A stretch of 64,000 nt of DNA from contig NC_084940.1 in NCBI RefSeq assembly GCF_958298935.1, forward strand, positions 23,183,146 through 23,247,145, written 5' to 3'. Every line of letters begins with the position of its first letter. Positions within the stretch are counted from its first letter, which is position 1. The position numbers were made by a program, and so were the translations under genes. The notes beneath the pieces were generated by a model that saw only the letters and a program-made list of their open reading frames with translations, did not search any database and was not told the origin of the DNA. Positions 12,201-23,640 of this stretch are shown piece after piece. The stretch is from Phragmites australis (lineage: Eukaryota; Streptophyta; Magnoliopsida; Poales; Poaceae).

Positions 12201-12714
12201 GATGCGGGATAACTTTTATATGTCATGGGCTTTCTAGGAATCATTCCATCATCGTCATCCTGACATTCTATTTGAGCAGTATTGGCGAGCGAAGGTCATG
12301 GTCTACGATGCAAGAAATGCTAATTCGTAAGCGTTTTGGGAGTCATTTTGTCCTTCAGACCTAGAGATCTGAAGGGCCAAAAGGGAAATTTGTAGGATAG
12401 AGCGCACAGAATCTGCCCCTCCATTAGGTCTTCTCAAGCCGAAGTCTGAGCCTTTTGAAGAAACGTATGACACTACTTCGCTCTAGCTGTTTTGTTACTG
12501 GTGACGACTTCAGCCATCACAAGTGGTTACATCTGCCGAAGGTGAGAGTGATCAGCCTGCATCTTCGGCCGACACTTCTTTGGATAACTATGTCGGGTCT
12601 CCGCTGGACCCGACGAAGCATTTTCTTGCAAGTCAGGGTATTGCTTTCCAATTTGCTTGTAGTCAAACGTACAATGACATTGTAGATCCTGACATCGATG
12701 AATTTGTAGAATAA
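9268..12714 (+). pseudogene. Tat antisense ORF (aORF) pseudogene, gypsy-type transposon domain plus coiled coil
   Basis: Transcribed opposite to the element's pol. The ATG at 9268 begins a basic leader (MARKSKSGKLKTYW). The domain that follows resembles the grass 'putative gypsy type transposon' family (Pfam Transposase_28), with landmarks FRAGLRLP, LHQLMSNAIVQLSLFAW (about 9460-9580) and, in other frames, KWWLYHKVD and VEEFLATGIWRLSEG (about 9760-9965). Likely introns are GTATGT...CAACAG at about 10040-10111 and gtacttt...ctcag at about 10980-11055. A Lys/Glu/Arg-rich coiled coil follows (11056-11790), and a last exon ends FVE-stop at 12714. Decay is clear: in-frame stops at 9640, 9709 and 11373, and a frame change near 9760. 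The role of aORF proteins is unknown. The counterpart in Tat element 2 (32269-35454) is intact. Confidence 0.7.
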
Positions 12715-12763
12715 CTTTTGTCATTCTTTGTTGTTCTCTTTGTGCCCCCGATCGGAATATTTA

Positions 12764-13340
12764 GCCGTAGGGGCCTTCGGCAACAACATGCGTGAAGCAT
12801 CGATTGAAAAATGTTGTCCCCCCAACTTTTTATGCCATAGGGACCTTCGGTAGCAATGTGCATGAAGCGTTAATAGAAAAATGATGTCCCCCAACTTTTT
12901 AAGTAGTATGGAGCTTCGGCAGCAACGTGCGTGAAGCGTTGATAGAAAAATGATGTCCCCCAACTTTTTAAGCAGTATGGAGCTTCAGCAGCAATGTGCA
13001 TGAAGCGTCGATAGAAAAATGATGTCCCCCAACTTTTAAGCCGTAGGGACCTTCGGCAGCAATATGCATGATGCATCGATAGAAAAATGACGTTCCCCCA
13101 ACTTTTTAAGCCGTAGGGACCTTCGGTAGCAATGTGCGCGAAGCATCGATAGAAAAATACCGTCCCCCCAACTTTTTAAGCCATAGGGACCTTCAACAGC
13201 AACGTGCGTGAAACGTTGATGGAAAAGCGACACCCCCCCAACTTTGTAAGTCGTTGGGACCTTCAGCAGCAACGTGCGTGAAACGTTTATTGAAAAACGT
13301 CATCCCCCCAACTTTTTAAGCCGTAGGGACCTTCGGCATT
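12764..13340. repeat. Tandem array, about 8 units of 68-70 bp
   Basis: Unit starts (the 'gccgtagggaccttcgg' element) fall at about 12764, 12834, 12903, 12972, 13040, 13110, 13180, 13250 and, partial, 13320. Each contains 'gcagcaa(c/t)gtgcgtgaagcg' and 'gatgtcccccaacttttta'. It lies between the 3' ends of the antisense gene and pol. Minus-strand open frames across it (MHIATEGPYG-like) are products of the repeat. Confidence 0.9.
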
Positions 13341-14565
13341 AATCACGTAGCTAAAAGTTGCTTCAACAGATTTGTGGTGTATTTTGGTCATGTCTGGTGG
13401 ACCGTTGCCTCGGCATGAAACCATCTAGCCGACGGGTGCGTTTAACATCACAATTGCAATCAAAGTTGAATTTTTCCTTTCATTGTGTATGACTCATAAT
13501 AACTCGAGTAAAGTTCTAACTTTGTTTAGATTGAAGCTCATAGCCCCCACTTGGGCTTGGTTCCATAGCTACTTAGCCTTCGTCTCGAGGCCGAGGAACA
13601 CTTCAGCTTTTTCCTTTTTAACTCTAGAGATGCGCAGCATCTCAGACAACCAACTTAAAAGGTGCTTTGCCTTTCAGAAAATGAAAACACATAACAATCA
13701 ATGCCTCGATGCGTTGATGTAATGCGCGTGTGTGGAAAGTAAAACTTTGACACATGCATATAGGAAATATTCTTTTCCATTCATTTTTTAATTCTCAGAA
13801 AGTCTTTTTTGATTTTGATGCGAGACTAGCATTCTTAGCCCCCCCCCCTGCTTATGATCTGAATGTTTAATTGAGTCTTTGGAGTGAGGGCAGGCACTCT
13901 TAGCCCTTGTCTTTTGTCTTGATTCGATAGGTGGGTTTCCTTTGTTTAAGGTCTAGTAACACTTCGGGTTATTCCTGCAAATGTGCTTAGCCTATACTTG
14001 GTTTAGCAACACTTCATCTTTTTTCTTTCTAAATGTCTATTTTGACTTCAATGCGGGGCTGGCACTCTTAGCTCCCGTCTTGCTTATAATCCAAAGTTTT
14101 AATTGATACTTCGGAGCGAGGGTAGGCAATCTTAGCCTTCGTCTTTTATTTTTAGGCGAGAGGTACGCTGCCTCTGTTTAATGTCAAGCAACACTTTGAC
14201 TTTTTCCTACGAGTGTGTAAGGTGTTGGGCACACCGACATTCCATACCTTGACTTTTCTCTGGCTGGCCATGGCCCTCCTTGCTTCGTCTATTGGTGTGC
14301 ATCATTCAATCGAAGGCCTGCACCACTTCGACGATGAATTATGTAGTAATTCTATTGAGACATATGCTTTCTAGTGGGCAACTTTTTATAATCATAAGGG
14401 TTTACAAAGGTAACTGCCTTGTTAAGAACCTCACACCCTAGCAAAGGGTTCCCCCTGTGAGGAAAAGAGTATAGCACCTATACATGAATTGAAATGCTAA
14501 ATGTAAAATGCGTGAAAGTAAAGGGCTTCCCCTTTTACTACGAAGATCCCTCCTTTTGTCTTTGG
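13341..14565. other. Tat element 1 spacer with degenerate long-period repeats
   Basis: No gene. 13500-14220 contains about three diverged units of 230-240 bp sharing 'ctggcactcttagc(c/t)ccc', 'gcgagggtaggca' and 'aacacttcgg/tttttcct' motifs; the clearest pair starts near 13819 and 14051. Such spacers between pol and the antisense gene are common in this lineage. Confidence 0.6.
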
Positions 14566-16290
14566 TTACACATAATACTTATGAAGGCTGTCAGCATTCC
14601 AAGGAATTTCTTCTCCTTCGAGAGTAGCCAAATGGTAAGAAGGAGGCCTCATCGAACTCTTGACCAAAAAAGGTCCATCCCACTTGCTTCGAACCTTTTC
14701 CACAATCAAAGCATTGGGAATTATTCAGAGCACAAGGTCCCCTGGAGTGAACTCCTTCGGAGATATATTCTTGTCCCTCCATGTTTTTGTTTCCTCCTGG
14801 TACTTCCTCAAGCTTTGCACGGCTTGCATTCTCATTTCTTCCGGTGCATCTTTTGTTATCAGCTCTTCGTTCTGAGCCATCTCAGCTGTGACTTGAAATG
14901 ATTTGTTTTTTATATTCCTCTAGAGTCATAGCTTCTTCACCGAAGAGCAATTGAAATGGCATGAAACCCGTTGGTCTTGTTGTTGTCGTCCTGATTAACC
15001 ACAATATCTTCGGCAACTCTTCAACCCACTTACCCTTCAGGAGAACTTGCAGGCGCCTTGAGACACCAGCCAAGACAATACCATTCGCCCTCTCCACAGC
15101 TCCGTTTGACTGGGGATGATACACTAAAGTGAATCGAACCTTGATTCCCATAGTTTCGCAAAATTGTTTGAAGCTTTCACTGTCAAACTACGTCCCTTTA
15201 TCAACAATTACTTCACGAGGAACGCCGAAGTGATAGATGATGTTTTACCACAATAATTTTTGACTATTTTTTGATGTTATCCTCGCCAGCGGGACTGCAA
15301 TCCCCTACCGAGTCAAGGTCCAAATCGGTGAGATGAGTTGTACCATTGACGAAGGTCTGTTTGAGCCCTTAGTCATGTATTGGCATTTCGCACAGCTTCA
15401 GACTGTGGCCTCTGCATTAGAGTTGGCTTTCAGCCAATAAAATCCCTACCTGAATGCTTTTCCAACAAGCGCTCGAGTGCCAATGTGTGAGCCACACAAC
15501 CCTACGTGTATCTCCATGAGGAAACTTTGTCCTTCTGATTGGGATATGTATCGAAGCATCGGTGCACAAACTCCCATCTTGTACAAGTCAACCCCACAAT
15601 TTTGTAGTTTTTTGGCTCTTTGCACCATGCACTTCGCCTCCACCTGATCTTCAGGCTCGTAATAACCCCGAAGGTAGGCCATTATAGAGGAGAACCAATC
15701 TTCTCTCTCAATGATAGTGACATTACATGCCATCTGCTGAGGTGCTTCGACAGTTGTTATCCTCAAAATTTGTTGAAAAATGTCTGGAGGGAATGACAGA
15801 TTTTGTGCCGCGGCCTTGGCGAGGTCATCGGCCTCGGAGTTGTCATTTTTTGATATACTCTTGACAGTGAACCCCAAGAAATGCTTTTCCATGCTTCGCA
15901 CAACTACCGTATACTTAGCCAGCTCTGGCTCCTTCACCTGAAATGTTTTGTCAATTTGGCTTGCTACCACATGAGAGTCTGTCTTGACCAGCACCCTTTG
16001 GGCTCCAAGAGCTCATGCCTTACGAAGAATGAGAAGTGTTTTGTATTCTATGATATTGTTTGTCGACCAAAAATCAAGTCTGGCTACATATCGCAGCTTC
16101 ATGCCCGAAGGCGAGATATAACTGCAGCTGCGCTAACACCCGAAGCCCCCAAGCTCTGTCACAATATATGATCCACATTGGGTATAATGGTATTTCTTTC
16201 GGGCCTTCGGTCTGCGGTGTCAAATTTGCCAAAAATTCCGCTAATGCTTGTGATTTTATCATCGTCCGCGCGACGAAGGTCAGCATGAAT
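14566..16290 (-). pseudogene. Tat gag-pol remnant: RNase H and integrase
   Basis: Starting from the high coordinate, the minus strand reads KSQALAEFLANLTP (end of the RT connection, about 16250) and the start of RNase H. A better open stretch at 15994-15446 follows, with VKTDSHVVASQI, KNDNSEADDLAKAA (RNase H end) and the integrase zinc region HVGLCGSHIGTRALVGKAFR. The integrase core is damaged: the segment with the first catalytic Asp is missing or scrambled (15300-15440), while 'DKGT', 'HPQSNGAVERAN' (about 15100) and the C-terminal LVKSSMRPPSYHLATLEGEE (about 14620) remain. The frame ends TAA at 14566-14568. A TGA follows GDLVL near 14730. Multiple stops and deletions make this non-functional. 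Confidence 0.8.
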
Positions 16291-16349
16291 GGTGCAAGCT
16301 GTGTGGCTATTGGGGGGAAAATAAAATTGCCTGAGGATAACAGTTGAAG

Positions 16350-17209
16350 GTCACCATCTAGGTCCCTCTGGAGCCTCGATCTCCGAACCCCCTGTTAAAA
16401 GCTCGATCTCCGATATCATTAGATCCTTTCATGGTACCCCTTCGCACCTACGAATCCTTCCCTTGGCTCTGCTGGCTCGACCTCCTGAAGCCTTCCAAAA
16501 CACGATCTCCCGAATCCTTGGTCCTCTGAAGCTTTGGCCTCCCGAAGCCCCGGCCCTCCGGGGTCCCGCTTCTGAAAGCCTTCACCTCCCTATCCTATGC
16601 CTCCCGAGGTCCCCGCCTCGAGTTGATCGGGCCACCTTCCTAAAGGTAGCGGGGTGAGTCAGCAAGCCCTGGGAAGATCTGCCAAAAGGGTAGCACCGGT
16701 CGTGCTTTGCCTGCAAGGAAGTGACCAGCATTAAAGGCCTAGGCTAATGGACGCTACTCTGACACCCCGGCGTGATGAGGGCTATCCTGACACCCCTGAC
16801 AGTGCGGTGCTGGGCCGTAATTGGCAATCGGCTCACTCCCTTCAAGGGGTAGGCACCACGATAATTACCATGATGGATATTTATCTCCCCGATAGGATAG
16901 AAAGTAGTTATCCAGGATAATACCCAATAATTTGGTCAGATCCCAGATATTTGTACATTATGATAACTTGTATGCCAAGCTCTACATGGCCCTATAAATA
17001 GGAGGCCATGGTCCTCTAGGAAAAGGAGAACACAGGGGAAAAGAACACGCAAGACAGCAAACGCGGTGATACTCCTCGCAGAGTGAAACATTTTCCTATC
17101 ATCAATATATTTGGGGTGTTCCTTCCTCTCAAACTTCGTCTCCAAGCTTGAGTCTCCTCCTTAGAAGAAACTCTCGCCGTACTTACTGGGGCAAGATGAA
17201 CTCTTGCTC
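16350..17209 (+). mobile_element. Probable gypsy 5' LTR of element 3
   Basis: A GC-rich U3-like stretch full of 'ctcccgaag' motifs is followed by a TATA box (tataaata, 16993-17000) and a leader ('ggaaaaggagaacacaggg'). A primer-site-like sequence 'gtgccatccgtggggacc' sits at about 17217. This order fits a Ty3/gypsy LTR running into its internal region on the plus strand. The left boundary is set only by the end of Tat element 1 coding remains. No second LTR is recognised. Confidence 0.45.
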
Positions 17210-17216
17210 CAATAGC

Positions 17217-17235
17217 GTGCCATCCGTGGGGACCT
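17217..17235 (+). promoter_or_regulatory. Primer-binding-site-like sequence
   Basis: 'gtgccatccgtggggacc' immediately follows the presumed LTR and is a form common in grass gypsy elements. The matching tRNA is not assigned. Confidence 0.45.
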
Positions 17236-17321
17236 GAACACAGAAGTGCTAAGAGAGGTAGGAATCCACCAGGAAAACCACCAAAGGATTAGCTACAACC
17301 GCCATACCCACCATTGCAAGC

Positions 17322-18300
17322 ATGCAACAGTATGCATGGCTGCCTCAGCCATACGCACCGTATGCATCCTCCAGCCCCGCTGCCGTATGGGACGGCGTTC
17401 CTCCGACTTTGGCCAACTCAGAACCCTATGTCAGTACAGGAACTCCATACGGCGCGGAGGCCTTCCAGCCGTTGCATGACAAAGACCTCATCGCCTGAGG
17501 AGAGGACGCGGCCGAAGCCACAGCAAAGCAGACTTCCTTCCAATGGTTCCGGGCAGTCCAACCCAGGAGTGCTCCTACCTAGGCTTGGTCCCCAGGTGTC
17601 CACTTCGACCACACCTGGAATACCCCGAGCGAGCCAACATCTTCGAGAAGTCAATCCACCCAGTGCCCTCCTTGGGCCCCTCAGGCAAAAGAGGGTTCCA
17701 AGGAGACGGAGGGCTCCAGGGTGTGCGGACCCCGCCAGTGCCTCCGATGTCGCCCTCGCAACGCCAACCGTGTGTAGGGAACCTGAAGCCCACCTCGTCC
17801 AGTGAGGCATAGTCAGAACCACTTCGGCTTCAAAAGCCAGTTCACCGGGCAGCCTCGATGGTCTTCCAAAGGGGAAGGAGCCCCTAGGGAAACCACAAGC
17901 TCCAGGACACACCGCCTTCGGCAGCGACCCCGATGACAACTCCAAGATCTGATGCCCCCGGAGGCACACGGGTGCATCTTGCACGGACTAGGGCGTGGCC
18001 ACAACACCAATGACTGTTGCACCCTCATGACCTTCCAGAAGGAATATCTCAGAAGGCAAGCAGATTACCTGGCCGTAGAAGGAGCGGGAGAAGGACGACG
18101 CCGGGTTCGGAAGCCTAGGGCAAATCCCCGGTCCCTCAACCCTACACCATCACTACCGACCCTGCTATCAACAGTACCACATCCAGCAACGAGAACTGAG
18201 TCGATGACACACCGTCGCCAGGCTCCGAACGGAATATCTCCAGAGCTGGGCAGCGGCCAAGGACCGAGGCGGTCGAGGACCACCTCTCTTGACTAGCCTT
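17322..18300 (+). pseudogene. Gag-like remnant of gypsy element 3
   Basis: An ATG at 17322 opens a Pro/Tyr/Ala-rich leader (MQQYAWLPQPYAPYASS), typical of gypsy gag N-termini, which stops near 17500. Further on, in another frame, 17952-18060 encodes a zinc-knuckle-like CILHGLGRGHNTNDC followed by EYLRRQ, as at the C-terminal end of Tat-type gag. There is no protease or RT before the copia sequence starting near 18600, so this is a deletion derivative or a large non-autonomous element. The reading frame is broken in several places. Confidence 0.5.
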
Positions 18301-18610
18301 CGACTACACCTCCAACCTGCCATTGCCAACCTCGAAACGAATTACCTTCAGGGCCGGGCAACGGCTAAAGGCTGAGGGGGTCAAGCACCGCCTCTCCCAG
18401 CCTAGCCACAGGCTTCGAGGTCACCAAGCCTCAGAATAGAGGCCTTATTCCTACAAAGGTATGCCCACTGTTAACTACCAAGTAGTTTACCTAGTGATCC
18501 GTCTTTCATACAGCAAGGTTAGAGTCTGTTGGAGGCCTCCAACCTTACGGCTAGGAGTCTTTTTTTCAATAAATAGCCACTGGGTAGAAACAGTAGAACT
18601 TAAGTTACAT
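18301..18610. other. Unassigned tail of gypsy element 3
   Basis: Moderately GC-rich, no open frame, no terminal repeat seen. 'ggcctccaaccttacggctagg' near 18535 may be an element end but has no visible partner. Confidence 0.3.
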
Positions 18611-18902
18611 TTTCACTTAGCATGAATAGTTAATGCAAGATGAACAATGTGGGGAGATTGTAGCAAGTGCAAAATACATGAAGGTTAACAAAGGGGGAGA
18701 AGCTCTTGCTTAGGTCAAATCAAGGTAGATAGTGGCACTGCAGAAAGAGAGAGCCACAACAAAGGGGAACTAAGTGGTAACAACATGCATCCAAGCAATG
18801 TGGTTAGACTTTGTGCTCATTTATGATCTTTACATTTGAAATCATTTGTTATTTGCCACTTGCTTTGGTTGTGTTGTCATCAATCACCAAAAAGGGCAAG
18901 AT
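18611..18902 (+). mobile_element. 3' internal end of a Sirevirus-like copia element
   Basis: Contains the polypurine block 'caaagggggaga' (about 18690) and ends 'accaaaaagggcaagat', directly before the LTR. Purine-rich tracts and 'gttgtcatcaatcaccaaaaag' next to the 3' LTR are typical of Sirevirus-type copia elements. The rest of the internal region and the 5' LTR are absent, so the element is 5'-truncated. Confidence 0.65.
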
Positions 18903-20418
18903 TGTAGCAAAAATGGTCCTATTAGGCCATGATTGTGATTTTAGTGATTAATGATAACATAGTCATTGGAACTAACATGTTTGTCAAGAATATATATTAG
19001 TAGGTCTCATAGATGCAATACAAGAAGAAGCCACTGAAGCCAGGACAAAGTTTGGTTAAATTGGAAAAAGTCCAAGGAGAAATGACTACACCGGATGGTC
19101 CGGTGCTCCGGGTATTTGCACTCACCGGAGCATCTCTGTCAAAGAGGGACAGAGGCATGAAAGCCTCACCGGATAGTCCGGTGATCGAGTGTAGGCAACA
19201 CCAGACAATACACCAGACAATGAACAGTGCAAAGATGAAAAAGAAGCAGAAGATCTCACTAGATAGTCTGGTGATTGATTTGAACACACCGGAGGCAAGC
19301 ATCGGAGCATTGTTGAAAAATGGGAGAATGCAGTAACCTCACCAGATAGTCCGGTGATAATGTGATAAGCACCTAAGAAGGCACCAGAGCAATTTACACA
19401 GAGAAGATGTTGGCTCGGATGGCTAAGGTATACTCACTAGAAAGTCCGGTGATGAAGATGGAGTATACACCGGAATGTCCGGTGTTCACAAAGGCTTGAA
19501 TGGGGTTCCAACGGCTAGTTTGTGAAAGTGTACTCACCGGATGATCTGGTATTAGTACTATTGTTCTCACCGAATAATCCTATGTTAACAACTTTTCAAA
19601 GCCGTTGGATTAACGACTAGTACTCGGGTTTGAGGCTATAAATAACCCTCCACTCAATCATTTGAGCATGCTGGAGTCCTGAGAAGTTCATGTAACCTGA
19701 GAAGACATCCAAGCCACCAAAGTGCTTAAAGTGATCATCCAAGGCGATTAAGCATAAGATTAGTGAGTGATTAGTGCTTATAGGCCTAGAGAGTGAGTTC
19801 CTAGGTGAATTCTACCTAAGAGAGTGGATCAACAAGTGATCCAACAGTGTACCTCTTGGTATGCCGACACCTTGGAGTCTTGGTGACTCGCTGGAAAGCT
19901 TGTTAACCCTCTGACTTGGTGTGGAGCGACGGTAAGGTGATTGTGCGGAGACCATTGCCTTTGTGGCTCAAGCTCCAAAGTGATCATGGTGGTGAGGAAC
20001 CAGAAGAGAGGCTAGTGGTGAGACCTTGCCTTGGTGGCTTGGTGGCTCATCCAGGTAGAGGCCTTGTCTTTGTGACTTGGTAGCTCAAAGGCTGTGACTG
20101 GGTGACGACAAGGAGCATATCTTTGCGGAGCTCCAATGTGGACTAGGGGTGGCATTCATTCCATCGATACCATAGGAAAAAAAATCCTTGTGCCGAGTTT
20201 GCTCTCTCTACCTTATTTACGTTTTCGCATTTACATTCTTGCAATTTACCTTCCTAGATAGGTTGCAAGCTTTTTTGATCGGTAGAGTAGACACACTAGA
20301 GCACATTTAGATAGAAATTGATATAGGTTTATCTTGTGTAGTTTTTTGAGCCGAAATAGTTCTAAGTGTCCTAATTCAACCCCCCCCCCCCTCTCTTAGG
20401 ATTCACGGATCCCCTACA
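18903..20418 (+). mobile_element. Sirevirus-like copia LTR, copy 1
   Basis: Starts TGTAGC after a polypurine tract and ends near 'gatcccctaca' (20418). It aligns with 59340-61106 and, inverted, with the split copy at 45262-54125. Palindromes of the form CACCGGATnnTCCGGTG recur (about 19090, 19168, 19345 and later decayed copies). A TATA box (tataaata, 19637-19644) is followed by transcribed-region motifs shared by all copies. No gene; short open frames inside are palindrome read-through. Confidence 0.8.
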
Positions 20419-20506
20419 CACAGTTAAACCGGACCCTTTCTTTAGCATGCGGGCCCCACATGTGGGCCCACCACCTTCCATCCACTCAAATTGGGTAGCA
20501 CCACCT

Positions 20507-20562
<56 letters not shown>

Positions 20563-23091
20563 CCCCTCCCATGTTCCCCACCGGCCAAGCACAAGGGAGC
20601 TCTCCCTCTCCCTCTCTCTCAAGCTCCCTCTCTCTTCCTCCCTCGAATCCACACTCTAGAAGCCGAATCGAGGTAAGCATGTGGTACCATCAAGATCACG
20701 AGCTCGTAAGCTACCGATCTATCCAATTCATTTTTGTTTTCCTGGAAGATTCGAGCTGGTTTTGACTCATTTTGGTCTTTTTGGTTGAAGAGCGTGGAAC
20801 ACCGGCGTTCTTCCTCTTCTCGAATGTTTCCTCCATCCCCTGAATGGTCACCAACCTCAACAAGCACTGTGGGTAAGTCCCTTAGGCTTCGCACGGAAAG
20901 AATGCATCATTTGGTTGGTTGATTTTGAGTTTTGAACTTAGGCTGTGAAGTTTTAGTGTTCCTAAGCTCTGGGGTGAATTAGAGGATTTGGATGAATTTA
21001 AGTTATGGAATTGTAGGTTGATGAGTAAATTCTAGACTCTATGAACTATCTCAACCGTGTTCCCCTTTAGCTTGGAGAGCCTTGCAAATTGAATCGATCA
21101 AGAAATTGACGCAAAAAAAATGCAGTTCTGGATGATATCGGAAGTTTTGATTTTCACATTGGAAGTTCCGATTTAACCTCGAGTTAACTCAAGTTTAAGT
21201 CATGATACATGCCTAGATCAGAAGTTCCGACTGTTGGAATCAGAACTTCCGATTAAACGTTTTGCTAACCGAGTACCCGATTTCGAGAAGTATCGAATAT
21301 TCCGACATGATCGGAAGTTCTGATCTCCATACTAGAACTTCCTATTAAACATTTTGCTAACCGAGCGCCAATATTTTCAAAAGGCTCAGAAGTTCCGATG
21401 TAAGTCGGAACTTCTGATGTTTATACCGGAAGTTTCGATGTTCCTCAGATCATATTTGTTGTTTCTTCGTGTGTTTTGTACCTTGAACTTGTAGACGTGC
21501 TACTTCTTATATTGTTATGCATCTGGTAGCATACATCTCTGCACCTCATTCATGCTCATCATTGCATGTATTCTTCTTTAGTGAGCGAAGAACCGGAGCG
21601 TGACGCGACCGTGGTTGAATATGACGCTAGTCTGTCGGAGTTTTGCGAGTGTTGAGCGGGTAGCATAAGGCAAACACCTGAGCAACAAGGCAAGCATCTA
21701 AGCATATTTCTCCCAATACTTTGGATCTCGTATGATATGATGTGATAAATATGCTTTATGTATGTTATGCATGAGTTCGAGTCGATGTCGGGTTTATGAT
21801 GGGTAGAATCTATGTTGATGCACTAATTCTCATGTCTTGAATAATTGTTGATCCGTACCCTTGTAGCCTAGGTTTAATATGGTGTTATCTAACTTAAAAT
21901 ATCATTCATGATGCTTAGCAAGTGCTTAGGTCCTTGGTAGAAGTCAAGCGGTGAAATGTTTCATCGTTCGCAAGCATAGGCTTTAACTACTTGCACAATG
22001 ATCACAATGATGGGTTCATTGTGTTGGTTGGATGAGTGAGGAGGATGAGTCGAGATGTGGGCGGTGTTAGGGGTATTTCTCCTACCAGGATGAGGAGTTC
22101 CCCTGGGTAGGTTGGGAGAGGAACCCGGATACCGTAGACCGCTTGCATCGTTTAAGCACTGATCGTTGTTGCAGTTGGTTTTACCACTTTTCTTACTTAC
22201 TACATGTCAAATATGGGAACGATAAGCCGATTATCTTTGTAGCTATGGCTTTTTGGCGTGCGAGTCGATGGTGTCGGGCATGAGGCCGGTTAGGGTATCC
22301 AGTTTGCTCCGGGAGTAGTTCTGGATGACCCCCGCACTTATCGGTGCATGTTCAAACGGTTGGGGCTTATTGGAAAAGGTTGACATGATTACCCCCTTGT
22401 ATGGATCTATGTGGTCATGCAAGCCATATGGTCCTTAAGTCATGTAGGTAAAGGGTGTAAAAACATTTCGAATTGCCGTGCTCTCAGTCATGAGCATGCT
22501 TTTGTCCATTTGCAGCAGTCATAGAGTTACGAATGTGGATTTGTATGGTTGGGATGTTGAGATGGTTCATTATAGATGTTACTACTATGGTACCATTTAT
22601 GTTATGTTCAGTTGATGTTTATGGGCTAGGTTGTTACTTTGGTCTAGTATAGATGCTCACATATGTTTATGTCAAATTTCGCTTTCGCATGTAAATTTAC
22701 TTAACCATGTGGTCATTTCCTTACTAACATCCAAATGCATAATCCTTGGAGTCGGGCTATTTATAACTGTTCACTATGGATTAAGTCTTGCAAGTACCTT
22801 CGTACTCAGCTGCTCTACAGGTTTTGCAGGTGAGGAGGAGTTGGTCTTTGGCTACTTCGCACCTGTCGAGGGTGGTAGCGGGCATGAGTAGTGCATCCTA
22901 CTCTGTTGGCATTCTTTTGTGATGGAGCTTAAGGGTATATGGCTCCATCCTCCTTTTGTTGTATAATTTTAGTCTTCCGCTGCTTAGTTTCTTTTGTTAG
23001 TTAGGAGTTGAGAAGGTTTTTGTCTCCTCCTAGCTCTCTTTTGGATCAATTTATTTCGTGGATTGGATTTCACTTGCATGTCTATGGTTCC
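20419..23091. mobile_element. Solo LTR, family A, copy 2, left part (5'-truncated)
   Basis: Matches copies 1 and 3 from their CT-rich zone onward ('gcgggccccacatgtggg', 'cgtagaccgcttgcatcg' near 22133, 'aagtaccttcgtactcag' near 22790). The TGTCACG start is missing: it abuts the copia LTR end at 20418. It is cut at 23091 by Tat element 2 and resumes at 37408. The 5 bp GTTCC at 23087-23091 are duplicated at 37408-37412. Confidence 0.75.
20506..20557. repeat. (CT)n microsatellite
   Basis: About 25 CT repeats in the CT-rich zone shared by the family A LTRs, strongly expanded here. Confidence 0.95.
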
Positions 23092-23275
23092 TGTCGGTGT
23101 ATTCAGAACCAGGGGTCCCTAAGTCCCGAGACCAGGCCGGCCATCCGCCACATATCACCACCCTGCAAGGTAAGAAGAAGCTAAGTCCTGGGAGAAGGTG
23201 CTCGGGGCCGCCGCCTCTGGTTCCCGAGCACCCTAGTTCCCCGATGATCCGCAGAGCCCAAATACCAAGAAGGAA

Positions 23276-23640
23276 GTGCTCGGGAGAGAGTGCTCGGGGC
23301 TGCACGTGGCAGCCCCCGAGGACTCGGTGCCCCGAAGGTCTCACCGAAGTACTCGGGAGAGAGTGCTCGGGGCTGCACGTGGCAGCCCCCGAGGACTCGG
23401 TGCCCCGAAGGTCCCACCGAAGTGCTCGGGAGAGAGTGCTCGGGGCTGCACGTGGCAGCCCCCAAGGACTCGGTGCCCCGAAGGTCCCACCGAAGTGCTC
23501 GGGAGAGAGTGCTCGGGGCTGCACGTGGCAGCCCCCGAGGACTCGGTTCCTCGAAGGTCTCACTCAAGTGCTCAGGGGAGAGTGCTCGGGGCTGCACGTG
23601 GCAGCCCCCGAGGACTCGGTTCCCCGAAGGTTCGCGCAAG
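23276..23640. repeat. Five 73-bp tandem units in U3 with CACGTG-centred hairpins
   Basis: Units begin at 23276, 23349, 23422, 23495 and 23568. Each carries arms 'ctcggggctg' and 'cagcccccgag' around 'cacgtg', an imperfect hairpin whose loop is a G-box core (GCACGTGGC). The same array is in the 3' LTR (36158-36522). Overlapping open frames on both strands (AARGSPRGLG, RALSPEHF) are artefacts of the repeat. Confidence 0.9.

Larger units (their letters stand above)
7812..16345 (-). mobile_element. Ty3/gypsy Tat-lineage retrotransposon 1, 5'-truncated
   Basis: Order along the minus strand: RNase H and integrase remains (16290-14566), non-coding spacer with tandem repeats (14490-12764), an opposite-strand gene (9268-12714) and the 3' LTR (8763-7812). 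A long antisense gene between pol and the 3' LTR is characteristic of Tat-lineage elements such as Grande and RIRE2. The 5' LTR, gag, protease and RT are missing. The element stops abruptly in the RNase H/RT connection near 16290-16345, where a plus-strand gypsy fragment begins. Confidence 0.7.

Noticed and set aside
12663..13272. Chain of minus-strand frames with repeated YGLKSWGD-like text
   Set aside because: Produced by the 69-70-bp non-coding tandem array.
12764..13340. Possible CRISPR-like array of repeats and spacers
   Set aside because: Units are contiguous tandem repeats with variation throughout, no constant repeat with unique spacers, and the context is a plant retrotransposon.
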